A stretch of DNA of 64,000 nt from JACKJP01 sp050249695. GTDB taxonomy: Bacteria > Pseudomonadota > Alphaproteobacteria > Rhizobiales > Tepidamorphaceae. This document shows positions 24,122 through 32,659 of the stretch, one piece after another. Below the pieces are notes generated by a model. It made no database searches. It was given only the letters and a program-made list of their open reading frames with translations, and was not told the origin of the DNA. The DNA lies in contig JBFWQA010000002.1 in the NCBI GenBank assembly GCA_050249695.1, positions 186,001-250,000 of the forward strand, given 5' to 3'. The position numbers and the translations under genes were made by a program. The first letter of the stretch is position 1. Each line of letters starts with the position of its first letter.

Positions 24122-26002
24122 TCAGATCTTGCCGTTTTCCTCAAGCCAGGCGATCACGATGTCGGCGAGCTCTTCGGCGTCCGCCATGGTCGTGTCAAGT
24201 CGGATCTCCGCCAGTTCCGGCGCTTCGTAGGGCGAATCGATACCCGTGAAGTTCTTCAGCTGGCCGGCCTTCGCCTTGGCGTAGAGCCCTTTGGGATCGC
24301 GCGCGGCGCACACGTCGATGGGCGTATCGATGAAGACCTCGACGAACTCGCCGGGTTCCATCCTCTCACGCGCCAGACGCCGCTCGGAGCGGAAGGGCGA
24401 GATGAAGGAGACGAGCGCAATCAGCCCGGCGTCGGCGAAAAGCCGGGCGACTTCCGCGACGCGGCGGATATTCTCCACCCGGTCGGCGTCGGTAAAGCCG
24501 AGGTCGCGGTTCAGCCCGTGGCGGACATTGTCGCCGTCCAGCAGATGGGTATGGCGGCCGCGTGCGTGAAGCTTCTTTTCCACGATATTGGCGATCGTCG
24601 ACTTGCCGGAGCCTGAAAGGCCCGTGAACCAGAGAACCACCGGTTGCTGGCCCTTCAGCGAAGCCTTGGCCTGCCGGCCGGTATCCAGCGCCTGCCAGTG
24701 GATGTTGGTGGCCCGGCGCAGGGCAAAATCGATCATGCCGGCGCCGACCGTCAGATTGGTCAGCCGGTCGATCAGAATGAACGACCCGGTCTGACGGTTG
24801 TCGGCGTAAGGATCGAAGGCCACGGGCTCGGCGAGCGAGACATTGCAGACCCCGATATCGTTGAGCTCGAGCGTCTTGGCGGCCTCGTGGCCAAAGCTTT
24901 CCACATCGACGCGATACTTGATCTCGGTGACGCTGGCGGGAATTTCGCGCGGGCCGATCTTGAGCAGGTAAGGCCGGCCCGGCAGGAGGGCCGAATCGTT
25001 CATCCAGATGAGATGCGCGGCGAACTGGTCGGCGACTTCGGGGCGGCTGGCGGCGTCCACCAGCATGTCGCCGCGTGAAATGTCGATCTCGTCGGCGAGC
25101 ACGAGCGTCACCGCCTCGCCGGCAAGCGCCTCGGGCCGGTCGCCGCCATGGGCGACAATGCGCGAGATCGTCGTGACCCTGCCGGAGGCGGCGACGGCAA
25201 CCTGCTGGCCGGGAAAGGCCCTGCCGCCGGCGAGCGTGCCGCAATAGCCGCGGAAATCGGCGTCTGGACGGTTCACCCACTGAACGGGAAAGCGCAGTTG
25301 CGGCGCCGCGTCGCGCGGGCCGGCGGGCACCGTTTCAAGGTGTTCAAGCACCGTCGGACCCTGATACCAGCCCATCGCCGCGCTCTTGCGGGTGACATTG
25401 TCCCCGAGTTTGGCGGAGACCGGAATGACGGCGAGGCTTTCAAATCCGAGATCGGCGGCGAGCGTCCTGAACGCACCGGCGGTTTCGTCGAACCGCTCGC
25501 GGCTGTAGTCCACGAGATCCATCTTGTTGACGGCAAGCACCGCATGGCGGATGCCGAGCAGCGAGGCGATGTAGGCGTGGCGGCGGGTCTGGCGCAGGAG
25601 GCCCTGCCGGGCGTCGACGAGCAGCAGGGCGAGATCGGCGGTGGAGGCGCCTGTTGCCATATTGCGGGTGTATTGCTCGTGACCCGGCGTGTCGGCGACG
25701 ATGAACTTTCGCTTCTCGGTTGCGAAATAGCGATAGGCGACGTCGATGGTGATGCCCTGTTCGCGCTCGGCTTCCAGACCGTCCACCAGGAGTGCGAGAT
25801 CAACGTCCGCGCCGGCGTTGCCGAAGCGCGCGGAGTCCGACTGAAGCGAAACGAGCTGGTCCTCGAACAGCAACTGCGAATCGTAGAGCAGGCGGCCGAT
25901 GAGGGTCGACTTGCCGTCGTCGACGCTGCCGCAGGTGAGAAAGCGCAGCAGATCCTTCTTTTCCTGGCCGGCTAGAAACGACTGAAGCGTCGTGGTGTCC
26001 AT
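24122..26002 (-). CDS. cysNC: Fused sulfate adenylyltransferase subunit 1 / adenylylsulfate kinase
   Basis: 626 residues. The N-terminal part is a translation-factor-like GTPase with the P-loop GSVDDGKS (25-32), DTPGHEQYTRNMATGAS and NKMDLVDY; it drives APS formation with CysD. The C-terminal part is an APS kinase with P-loop GLSGSGKST (from 461) and DGDNVRHGLNRDLGFTDADR, which makes PAPS. The fused arrangement is common in alphaproteobacteria (also as NodQ in rhizobia). It follows cysD by 1 base. PAPS is needed for sulfate reduction and as donor for sulfotransferases, two of which are encoded in the adjoining polysaccharide locus. Confidence 0.96.
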   Translation of the reverse strand: MDTTTLQSFLAGQEKKDLLRFLTCGSVDDGKSTLIGRLLYDSQLLFEDQLVSLQSDSARFGNAGADVDLALLVDGLEAEREQGITIDVAYRYFATEKRKFIVADTPGHEQYTRNMATGASTADLALLLVDARQGLLRQTRRHAYIASLLGIRHAVLAVNKMDLVDYSRERFDETAGAFRTLAADLGFESLAVIPVSAKLGDNVTRKSAAMGWYQGPTVLEHLETVPAGPRDAAPQLRFPVQWVNRPDADFRGYCGTLAGGRAFPGQQVAVAASGRVTTISRIVAHGGDRPEALAGEAVTLVLADEIDISRGDMLVDAASRPEVADQFAAHLIWMNDSALLPGRPYLLKIGPREIPASVTEIKYRVDVESFGHEAAKTLELNDIGVCNVSLAEPVAFDPYADNRQTGSFILIDRLTNLTVGAGMIDFALRRATNIHWQALDTGRQAKASLKGQQPVVLWFTGLSGSGKSTIANIVEKKLHARGRHTHLLDGDNVRHGLNRDLGFTDADRVENIRRVAEVARLFADAGLIALVSFISPFRSERRLARERMEPGEFVEVFIDTPIDVCAARDPKGLYAKAKAGQLKNFTGIDSPYEAPELAEIRLDTTMADAEELADIVIAWLEENGKI

Positions 26003-26003
26003 G

Positions 26004-26909
26004 TCAGAAATAGCCTTCGCGCTTCTTGCGCTCCATGGACGCGCCCTGCTCCCTGTCGATCAGCCTGCCCGCCCTCTCCGACGAGCGTACCGCGATCGTT
26101 TCGGCGACGATTTCCTCCAATGTCGCCGCGCCCGATTCCACCGCCGCCGTCAGCGGATAGCAACCCAGGGTGCGAAACCGCACCATGCGCCTTTCGGGCA
26201 CTTCGCCGGGCTCCAGCGGCAGACGGTCGTCATCGACCATGATGAGCTGTCCGTCGCGCTCGACCACGGGCCGTTCGGCCGCGAAATAGAGCGGCGGCAG
26301 GGGAATGTCTTCGGCGAGGATATATTGCCAGACATCGAGCTCGGTCCAGTTGGAGAGCGGAAACACGCGGATCGACTCGCCCGGCCGGATGCGCGTGTTG
26401 TACAGGTTCCAGAGCTCCGGACGCTGGTTCTTGGGATCCCAGATCTGGGCCGCGGTGCGGAACGAAAAGACACGTTCCTTGGCGCGCGATTTCTCCTCGT
26501 CGCGCCGCGCGCCGCCGAAGGCCGCATCGAAGCGGTGCTTGACCATCGCCGCTTTCAGCGCGTCGGTCTTCATGATCTGCGTATAGTTCGACCCGTGCTC
26601 GAAGGGGTTGATCCCCTGGGCGACGCCTTCAAGATTCTGTTCGACAATGAGATCGAGCCCCAGACGCCGCACCGTCTCGTCGCGAAATTCGATCATCTCG
26701 CGGAACTTCCAGCCCGTATCGATATGCATCAGCGGGAAAGGCGGTCTGGCCGGATAGAACGCCTTCGTCGCCAGATGCAGCATGACGGAGGAATCCTTGC
26801 CGATCGAGTAGAGCATCACCGGCCGGGCGAACGAGGCAGCGACCTCCCGCATGATGTAGATCGCCTCGGCTTCGAGGCGCTGAAGATGCGTCAGCGGTCG
26901 TGCGGACAA
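26004..26909 (-). CDS. cysD: Sulfate adenylyltransferase subunit 2
   Basis: 301 residues, full length. The adenylyl-binding PP-loop is SIGKDSSV (35-42) and the family segments AFGGARRDEEKSRAKERVFS and FPLSNWTELDVWQYI are intact. With CysN it converts sulfate and ATP to adenosine 5'-phosphosulfate. The gene is first in a two-gene unit with cysNC and follows the WbpE-like aminotransferase gene by 74 bases, so it is next to the polysaccharide genes. No cysH, cysI or cysJ is found in the window. Confidence 0.96.
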   Translation of the reverse strand: MSARPLTHLQRLEAEAIYIMREVAASFARPVMLYSIGKDSSVMLHLATKAFYPARPPFPLMHIDTGWKFREMIEFRDETVRRLGLDLIVEQNLEGVAQGINPFEHGSNYTQIMKTDALKAAMVKHRFDAAFGGARRDEEKSRAKERVFSFRTAAQIWDPKNQRPELWNLYNTRIRPGESIRVFPLSNWTELDVWQYILAEDIPLPPLYFAAERPVVERDGQLIMVDDDRLPLEPGEVPERRMVRFRTLGCYPLTAAVESGAATLEEIVAETIAVRSSERAGRLIDREQGASMERKKREGYF

Positions 26910-26983
26910 GGAAGCATCCTCATCTGGTGGAATCCATGATGCCTTCTAGAGCTTATGTCGGCGCTATGGAAGCTGCGAAGCCC

Positions 26984-28123
26984 TCAGGCGGCCTCGGCGG
27001 CGAGCGCCGCGCGCGCCGCGTCGATGATGCGGTCCTGCGTCTCTTCGTCCAGATAGGGATGCATGGGCAGGCTGATCACCTCGCCGGCGAGCTTCTCGCA
27101 AACCGGCAGGCCGCCCTGGGCGATGGGGAAGCGCCGGTAGGCCGACTGCATGTGCATGGGCTTGGGATAATAAATCGCGGTGGGAATGCCCGCTTCCTTG
27201 AGATGATCGGCGAAGGCGGCGCGGCGTGAAGAGCTCAGGCGGATCGTATACTGCGCCCAGGTCGATACGCACCCTTCCGCCACGAGCGGCGTGATGACGA
27301 GGTTGCCGAGCCCCTCATTGTAGCGCTCGGCCACAAGCTGGCGGGCGACGATCTCGTCGGGAAAAATTTCCAGCTTTTCAAGCAGGACCGCGGCCTGGAT
27401 CGTATCGAGCCGGCCGTTCATCCCGATGCGTACATTGTCGTATTTGTCGCTGCCCTGACCATGATTGCGGATCGAACGGATGATACCGGCGAGCGCCCCG
27501 TCATCGGTGAAGATCGCGCCGCCGTCGCCATAGCAGCCGAGGGGTTTGGCCGGAAAGAAACTGGTCGCGGCGATATCTCCGATCGACCCGGTGCGGCGTC
27601 CCTTATAGGTCCCGCCGAAACCCTGCGCGGTGTCGCAGAGGAGCCAGAGTCCCTCGTCGGAACAGATCGGCTCGATCGCCTCGTAGTCCGCGGGCTGGCC
27701 GAAGAGATCGACGGCGATGACGCCGACGGGTTTCAAGGTGAGCTCGCGCGCCTTCAGGATCGCCTTCCTCAGGCTTTCCGGATCGAGATTGAACGTGTCG
27801 GGCAGGCAATCGGCGAAGACCGGCGTCGCGCCGAGCCAGGCGACCACCTCGCCGGTCGCGGCGAAGGTGAAGGAGGGGCAGATCACCGCGTCGCCCGGAC
27901 CGACACCCTTGGCCATGAGGATCATCGCCAGCGCATCCGTGCCGCTGGAACAGGAAATCGCGTGCGAGGCCCCGCAGAACTCGGCCAGCTTCTCTTCCAG
28001 TTCGCCAACTTCCGGCCCCATGATGTAGGCACCGTGGTTGACGACTTTCAGAATGGCTTCGTCGACCCTCTCCCCCAGCCTTCGACGCTGCGCACCAAGA
28101 TCGATGAAGGGAAGCTGGCTCAT
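26984..28123 (-). CDS. DegT/DnrJ/EryC1-family sugar aminotransferase, WbpE-like
   Basis: 379 residues from the ATG at 28123, chosen for the GGAGAG about 10 bases upstream and because the family N-terminus (PFIDLGAQRRRLGERVDEAI) starts there; the open frame runs 43 codons further upstream. The internal-aldimine lysine is K193 in SFFPAKPLGCYGDGGAIF. The wording of the conserved blocks (YIMGPEVGELE, SCSSGTDALAMILMAKGVGP) resembles WbpE, which aminates C3 of a UDP-2-acetamido-3-keto sugar. The exact substrate cannot be settled here. It lies between cysD and an unknown membrane protein. Confidence 0.85.
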   Translation of the reverse strand: MSQLPFIDLGAQRRRLGERVDEAILKVVNHGAYIMGPEVGELEEKLAEFCGASHAISCSSGTDALAMILMAKGVGPGDAVICPSFTFAATGEVVAWLGATPVFADCLPDTFNLDPESLRKAILKARELTLKPVGVIAVDLFGQPADYEAIEPICSDEGLWLLCDTAQGFGGTYKGRRTGSIGDIAATSFFPAKPLGCYGDGGAIFTDDGALAGIIRSIRNHGQGSDKYDNVRIGMNGRLDTIQAAVLLEKLEIFPDEIVARQLVAERYNEGLGNLVITPLVAEGCVSTWAQYTIRLSSSRRAAFADHLKEAGIPTAIYYPKPMHMQSAYRRFPIAQGGLPVCEKLAGEVISLPMHPYLDEETQDRIIDAARAALAAEAA

Positions 28124-28300
28124 ACGTGTCACTCTCCAAAACCCGGCTATCGGAAGTCGCTGAATCGTCATGCGCTTTTGCCACAGAATCAGCGAGGTTC
28201 GCCAGACACTTGATATTTCCCAATGTGTCCTTCCCGGCAGCGGGTATGGCACGGATCTGCGGTCAAATCCGGGCGCGGCGCGAGCGTCGCGTCCGGCCAG

Positions 28301-29197
28301 TTATTGCCGGTCGGCCTGAGGTTCCGTGAGGGGTTTCATGGTCCGGCAATCGGTCGGCGAGGTGCATTCATCGAAACGGACGAAATCGACTTCCACCGCC
28401 TGTTCCCGTGAGCCGTAGTTCACGAGGATGATGGGCCGGACATAGCGCGTACCGGGGCGGAAAGTGCTGTGCGTGGTGTTGCCCTCGCCGGTGATGAAGC
28501 CGCTTCGTACCTGCCAGCCCTCGGCGGCGGGGAGCGCCTCCTGCATGGCGAAATAGCGATGCGTGCCCGGCGCCGCGGTCTGGAGCTTGCCGTCCGCGTC
28601 GTAGGTCGCGACGCCCGCATTGACCCGGCTCGCTTGCGACTGGCCCAAAACAAGGCTCCTGAGGCCGACCTCCATCCGGTAGAGCTTGGCGGGATCGACC
28701 CGATAGCGCGCCGTCGAAATCAGCTGGGCACGCCCTTCGACACGCAGAACCGAGCGGCCATCGGACTGCGTGAATTGGAACTCCTTGCCGGTGATCTGCG
28801 CAATGGGCTTCCCGTTGACCTGCTCAAAGCCGCTGTCGGGTCCGGCAAAATCGGAAATCACCGGCCCCTGGACGCGCGGACCCGTCGCGCGCGTGGCATA
28901 GAGCAGGACGGGAACGGCCACGGCGCATGCGACAAGGGCCGCCGCCAACCAACCCACCCAGCGCCGCCCGCCGCGGGCGGCGGCAGCCAAGGGCGCGGGC
29001 CGGGACAGCGCCGTCTCGATCCTGGCGATGGCCGCCTCGACCCGGTCCAGCGCAGCCTGACGCTCCGCCGATGCCAGCGACGCCTTCTCCCGAACCACGA
29101 CGCGCGCGCGTTCATACAGGCGATTTCGCCCCTCGGCATCGTCCGGCGGCAGGCGATCGACCGCCGCGCGGATAATGGCTTCGTAGTCTGCGCTCAT
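28301..29197 (-). CDS. Single-pass membrane protein of unknown function
   Basis: I do not recognise a named family. The 298 residues show a charged, helical and probably coiled-coil cytoplasmic segment (about 1-68, RNRLYERARVVVREK and ALDRVEAAIARIETAL), one membrane helix (about 79-101, WVGWLAAALVACAVAVPVLL), and an extracytoplasmic domain of about 190 residues rich in beta-type sequence (QFTQSDGRSVLRVEGRAQLI, STFRPGTRYVRPIILVNY), which has the look of a carbohydrate-binding-like sandwich. Its place between polysaccharide genes, divergent from the large dehydratase, suggests a role in polysaccharide export or regulation, but this is inference. Confidence 0.7.
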   Translation of the reverse strand: MSADYEAIIRAAVDRLPPDDAEGRNRLYERARVVVREKASLASAERQAALDRVEAAIARIETALSRPAPLAAAARGGRRWVGWLAAALVACAVAVPVLLYATRATGPRVQGPVISDFAGPDSGFEQVNGKPIAQITGKEFQFTQSDGRSVLRVEGRAQLISTARYRVDPAKLYRMEVGLRSLVLGQSQASRVNAGVATYDADGKLQTAAPGTHRYFAMQEALPAAEGWQVRSGFITGEGNTTHSTFRPGTRYVRPIILVNYGSREQAVEVDFVRFDECTSPTDCRTMKPLTEPQADRQ

Positions 29198-29298
29198 GCT
29201 TCGCTATCCATAGCAATGCCAAAGCCCGGAGCCTTCCCGGCGACGACGCCGGTTCACTGCCCGCGGCCCCGCCTTGGGATGCCGCCCCGCCAGCTCAG

Positions 29299-29454
29299 AA
29301 GCAAGATAACACCATAAGATAAATCAGATATTCTAATAAAGTCATACATATGCAGCACGTATGTGCAATGTCTGCCTCCGGCGCCCCATTGCAACCGCAA
29401 ATCGCTTGTTGGACTGCAAGTGGTCTGTATAACTCGATTTTCCGGGAGAGGAAG
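29299..29454 (+). promoter_or_regulatory. AT-rich promoter region and RBS of the large dehydratase gene
   Basis: The 267-base gap between divergent genes (29198-29464) holds an AT-rich stretch from about 29299 to 29350, unusual in this GC-rich window and a good place for promoters. It is followed by an interrupted palindrome GCAC-GTAT-GTGC at 29355-29366, part of a longer imperfect repeat (ACATA at 29346-29350, TATGT at 29360-29364). GAGAGGAAGG at about 29446-29454 is a strong ribosome binding site 10 bases before a TTG start at 29465. The regulator is unknown. Confidence 0.45.
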
Positions 29455-29464
29455 GCGATTCGGT

Positions 29465-31387
29465 TTGGGCTTCAAGATCATCCCGAACAGACTGGCGGCA
29501 TTCGCCTACGATCTGGCGGCGACCGTCGTCGCGGTGGCCCTCGCATTCGCGGCGCGGCTGGGCATCGACAATCTGCCGGATTCCGGCGCCATGCTCCGCA
29601 TGCTCGGCGCATTCGTCATCGCCGCGCTGGTGCTTTATCCCCTCAGCGGCATGTACAACGCTTCCTGGCGCTATACGTCGCTGCGCGAACTCAGCGCCAT
29701 CATCCGCGGCGTCACGCTGACAGTGCTGACAGCGGTATTGCTGATCTTCATGTTCGACCGGGCTCTGCCGCTGCCGCGTACCGTGCCGGTCCTTGCGTGG
29801 TTCTTCCTGATCGTCACCCTCGGCGCGGGACGGCTGGCGCTGCGCGAGATTCGCGAATTCGGGAAGGGCGAGACGCTGTTGCCGGGTTTCGCGCGCCGGT
29901 CCGGCACGCGACAGACGGGCAGACGTCCCGTTCTCCTGTACGGCTTCGGAGACGACGCCGAATTGTTCATTCGTTCGGCTGAGAACAAGCGGCGATCGAC
30001 GGACCACCTGCCCGTGGGCATCATTGACGATCATCCCAAGAACTGGGGACGCAGGCTGCGCGGCGTTCCCGTCGTCGGCCCGCTGGAACAATTGCCGCAG
30101 AAGGTCGGGAGCCTCAGCCCCAGGCCGGAGCGACTGATCATCATGAACGATCTGATGGTGCGCCCGACATTCCGCGCATCGATGCGGCAGTTGATCAAGA
30201 TCGCCGACCAGGCCGGTATCGAGGTGGCAAGATTCACCGGCGTCGGCGATCTGATTTCTCCGCTCGGCGACGGCGCAGGCCAGGTGCGGAGCATCGACGC
30301 CGAGGCCGTCCTGCATCGCAGCAGCGTCATGCTTGACCTGTCCGGGATCGAGCAGATGATCGCCGGAAACACCGTCATGATCACGGGCGCCGGCGGCTCG
30401 ATCGGCTCTGAAATCGCAAGGCAGATCGGACCGCTGCGGCCGGAACGGCTCGTGCTGCTGGAAAACAGCGAGTTCGCCCTCTACCGCATCGATATGGAGA
30501 TGCGCGGTGCCGCGACAGACAGCGTCATAGAGCCCGTGCTGTGCGATATCAGGGAAGCCGAGGCCATCAAGCGGATCGTCGACCAGTACAAGCCGGATGT
30601 CGTTTTTCATGCCGCCGCGCTCAAACACGTTCCCCTGGTGGAGACAAATCCGATCGAGGGCATAAGGACAAACGTCTTCGGCACCCTCAATCTCGCGCGC
30701 GCATCGGTTGAGGCGGGGGTGCGGGCTTTCGTCCAGATCTCGACGGACAAGGCCGTCCGGCCCTCGAACGTCATGGGCGCGACGAAGCGGCTTGGTGAAA
30801 TGATCTGCCAGGGCCTGGATGTCACGAGCTGCGCGACCCGGTTCATCGCCGTCCGGTTCGGCAACGTTCTCGGCTCGACGGGCTCGGTAGTGCCCCTGTT
30901 CCGCCGTCAGATCGCACAGGGAGGACCGGTGACGGTCACCGCCCCTGAAGTCACCCGCTATTTCATGACGATCCAGGAAGCCGTCCAGCTCGTGCTGAAG
31001 GCCTCCGCTTACAGTATTTCGCGCCCGGATATGCGCGGCAAGATATTCGTCCTCGACATGGGCGAACCCGTTCACATCGTCGATCTTGCAAAGAAAATGA
31101 TCCGCATGGAGGGGCTCGAGCCGGGCCGCGATGTGGAGATCCGGTTCGTCGGCCTGAGGCCCGGCGAGAAGATGCACGAGGAGCTCTTCGACCCCGAAGC
31201 GGAACAGGCGGTTCAGGAGACGGACGGCATCACGATGATCGAGGCATCCGGCGCCTCGTTCCAGAATCTCGAACGGCAGCTTCAATTGCTCGGCAAGGCG
31301 GTTTCCGGCCGCAACACGCCGCTGGCGCTCGACCTTCTGCGGGCGACGATCTCGCCCGGCCCCAGCCGTATTTCCGAACTGGCCTGA
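29465..31387 (+). CDS. Membrane-bound UDP-sugar 4,6-dehydratase (WbpM/CapD/PglF type)
   Basis: 640 residues from a TTG at 29465, chosen because GAGAGGAAGG lies 10 bases before it and the first membrane helix follows at once; the open frame starts earlier, at 29363, without such a site. Four N-terminal membrane helices (about 1-115) and a nucleotide-binding domain precede a C-terminal SDR domain with ITGAGGSIGSEIARQ (about 305) and the catalytic segment TDKAVRPSNVMGATKRLGE. These enzymes make UDP-4-keto-6-deoxy-N-acetylglucosamine, precursor of bacillosamine-type and quinovosamine-type sugars. It faces the operon that encodes a matching aminotransferase and sugar transferase; 29 bases separate the convergent stops. 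Confidence 0.9.
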   Translation: MGFKIIPNRLAAFAYDLAATVVAVALAFAARLGIDNLPDSGAMLRMLGAFVIAALVLYPLSGMYNASWRYTSLRELSAIIRGVTLTVLTAVLLIFMFDRALPLPRTVPVLAWFFLIVTLGAGRLALREIREFGKGETLLPGFARRSGTRQTGRRPVLLYGFGDDAELFIRSAENKRRSTDHLPVGIIDDHPKNWGRRLRGVPVVGPLEQLPQKVGSLSPRPERLIIMNDLMVRPTFRASMRQLIKIADQAGIEVARFTGVGDLISPLGDGAGQVRSIDAEAVLHRSSVMLDLSGIEQMIAGNTVMITGAGGSIGSEIARQIGPLRPERLVLLENSEFALYRIDMEMRGAATDSVIEPVLCDIREAEAIKRIVDQYKPDVVFHAAALKHVPLVETNPIEGIRTNVFGTLNLARASVEAGVRAFVQISTDKAVRPSNVMGATKRLGEMICQGLDVTSCATRFIAVRFGNVLGSTGSVVPLFRRQIAQGGPVTVTAPEVTRYFMTIQEAVQLVLKASAYSISRPDMRGKIFVLDMGEPVHIVDLAKKMIRMEGLEPGRDVEIRFVGLRPGEKMHEELFDPEAEQAVQETDGITMIEASGASFQNLERQLQLLGKAVSGRNTPLALDLLRATISPGPSRISELA

Positions 31388-31416
31388 ATCCGGCAGCGCC
31401 TGGTGAATTCATTCCC

Positions 31417-32658
31417 TCACCCGTCCCCGGGATGCCGCGGGGAGCCGGTTATGAGTGCGCTGCGCCACACGATGACCAGCGACGCCAGCGCTTCCGTCAC
31501 CACGATCGACACAAGAATATCGAAGAGCCGCATCTGCGGCAGGGCGAGCAGATAGGCAAATTTGCAGCCGATCTTGGCGAAGACGATGGCGAAGGCGGCC
31601 CGGCTGTCACCCAGAGACAGCAGGGCATGAAAGCCTATGGAGCCGGATACGAAGGCCAAAGGCGCCACGAATGCCAGCGCCATGTCGCGCAGCGACAGCG
31701 TGACCCCGGCAAGCGAAAGGCTGCCGCCTAAACCAACTCCCGCAATCAGCGGCAGCGACAGAACCAGCGCGAGCGCCGATGCGGCCAGCATGGCGAGGCG
31801 CAGGTATCGCTGCCAGTCGGCCCTTTGCGCGAAACGCGCGGCCATGAAGATGCTGAAGACGCCCAGCGGCAACATCGTGAGGCCGGCAAGGATCGCGTAG
31901 ATGACGTCGACGAGCGCAAAATAGCCATCGCCGAGCGTGCTGGCGAAGGCGCGGTCGATGAAGCGCGCCGAAGATTGCACGGCCTGCGCCGCGAAAACAG
32001 CCGTCCATGCGGTCAAACCGCCCGCGCTCAACGCCAGGCTCCGCCATCCGCCGGTAAGGGCCGTTCCCCCCGACCGGCCGACCACGATCGCAAAGTAGAT
32101 CAGCACCGCCAGACAGTAGGCGAAGAAGGCCGCCGGCGTGCCCTCGACGAACCGGAAAAGGATCAGAAAACCGGCGATATAGAGAAGCGAGACGACCAGT
32201 TGCTGGCCAGCGATATAGGGGTAGCGGCGGGCTTCAAGGTAGCGATGACGGTAAACCGCATAGGGCATCACCACAATGGAGAGCAGAAGCGCGACATGGC
32301 CGTAGAAGCGGGCGTCGTCCAGCTTGTCTCCGGTAAAGCCCGGCGCCACCACGAGGTCGAAGAGGACATACTGGGCGAGAACCGCGAACGCGGCGTAGAC
32401 GACGAAGAAATCGCCAAGCCGCGCGCCCCGGGTGCCGTGGAAGTGATTGGCGGCCGCGCTGGCCATCGTCGTGAAAAGATAGACCTGGATCGCGGTCGAC
32501 GCCTTGACCACATCGAGGGCACTGCCGAAGCCCAAAATCAAGATGAGGACGACATCGCGCGACAGCTGCGCGGCGATGGAAAGCCCCAGAACGCCGATGT
32601 TCCGCCCGACCGTGCCGTTGGCCAGGCGACGAAGGCGGAAAGGACCGGCCCGCCGCAT
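31417..32658 (-). CDS. Flippase-like polysaccharide membrane protein
   Basis: 413 residues with about 10-12 hydrophobic segments spread along the whole length, such as VVLILILGFGSALDVV, FAVLAQYVLFDLVV and MALAFVAPLAFVSGSIGF. Size, topology and place at the end of a polysaccharide operon fit a Wzx/MurJ-like lipid-linked glycan flippase, but I see no diagnostic motif, so the family is an inference. It begins one base after the aminotransferase stop and is the last gene of the eight-gene operon. Convergent with the dehydratase gene. Confidence 0.6.
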   Translation of the reverse strand: MRRAGPFRLRRLANGTVGRNIGVLGLSIAAQLSRDVVLILILGFGSALDVVKASTAIQVYLFTTMASAAANHFHGTRGARLGDFFVVYAAFAVLAQYVLFDLVVAPGFTGDKLDDARFYGHVALLLSIVVMPYAVYRHRYLEARRYPYIAGQQLVVSLLYIAGFLILFRFVEGTPAAFFAYCLAVLIYFAIVVGRSGGTALTGGWRSLALSAGGLTAWTAVFAAQAVQSSARFIDRAFASTLGDGYFALVDVIYAILAGLTMLPLGVFSIFMAARFAQRADWQRYLRLAMLAASALALVLSLPLIAGVGLGGSLSLAGVTLSLRDMALAFVAPLAFVSGSIGFHALLSLGDSRAAFAIVFAKIGCKFAYLLALPQMRLFDILVSIVVTEALASLVIVWRSALITGSPRHPGDG

Positions 32659-32659
32659 G

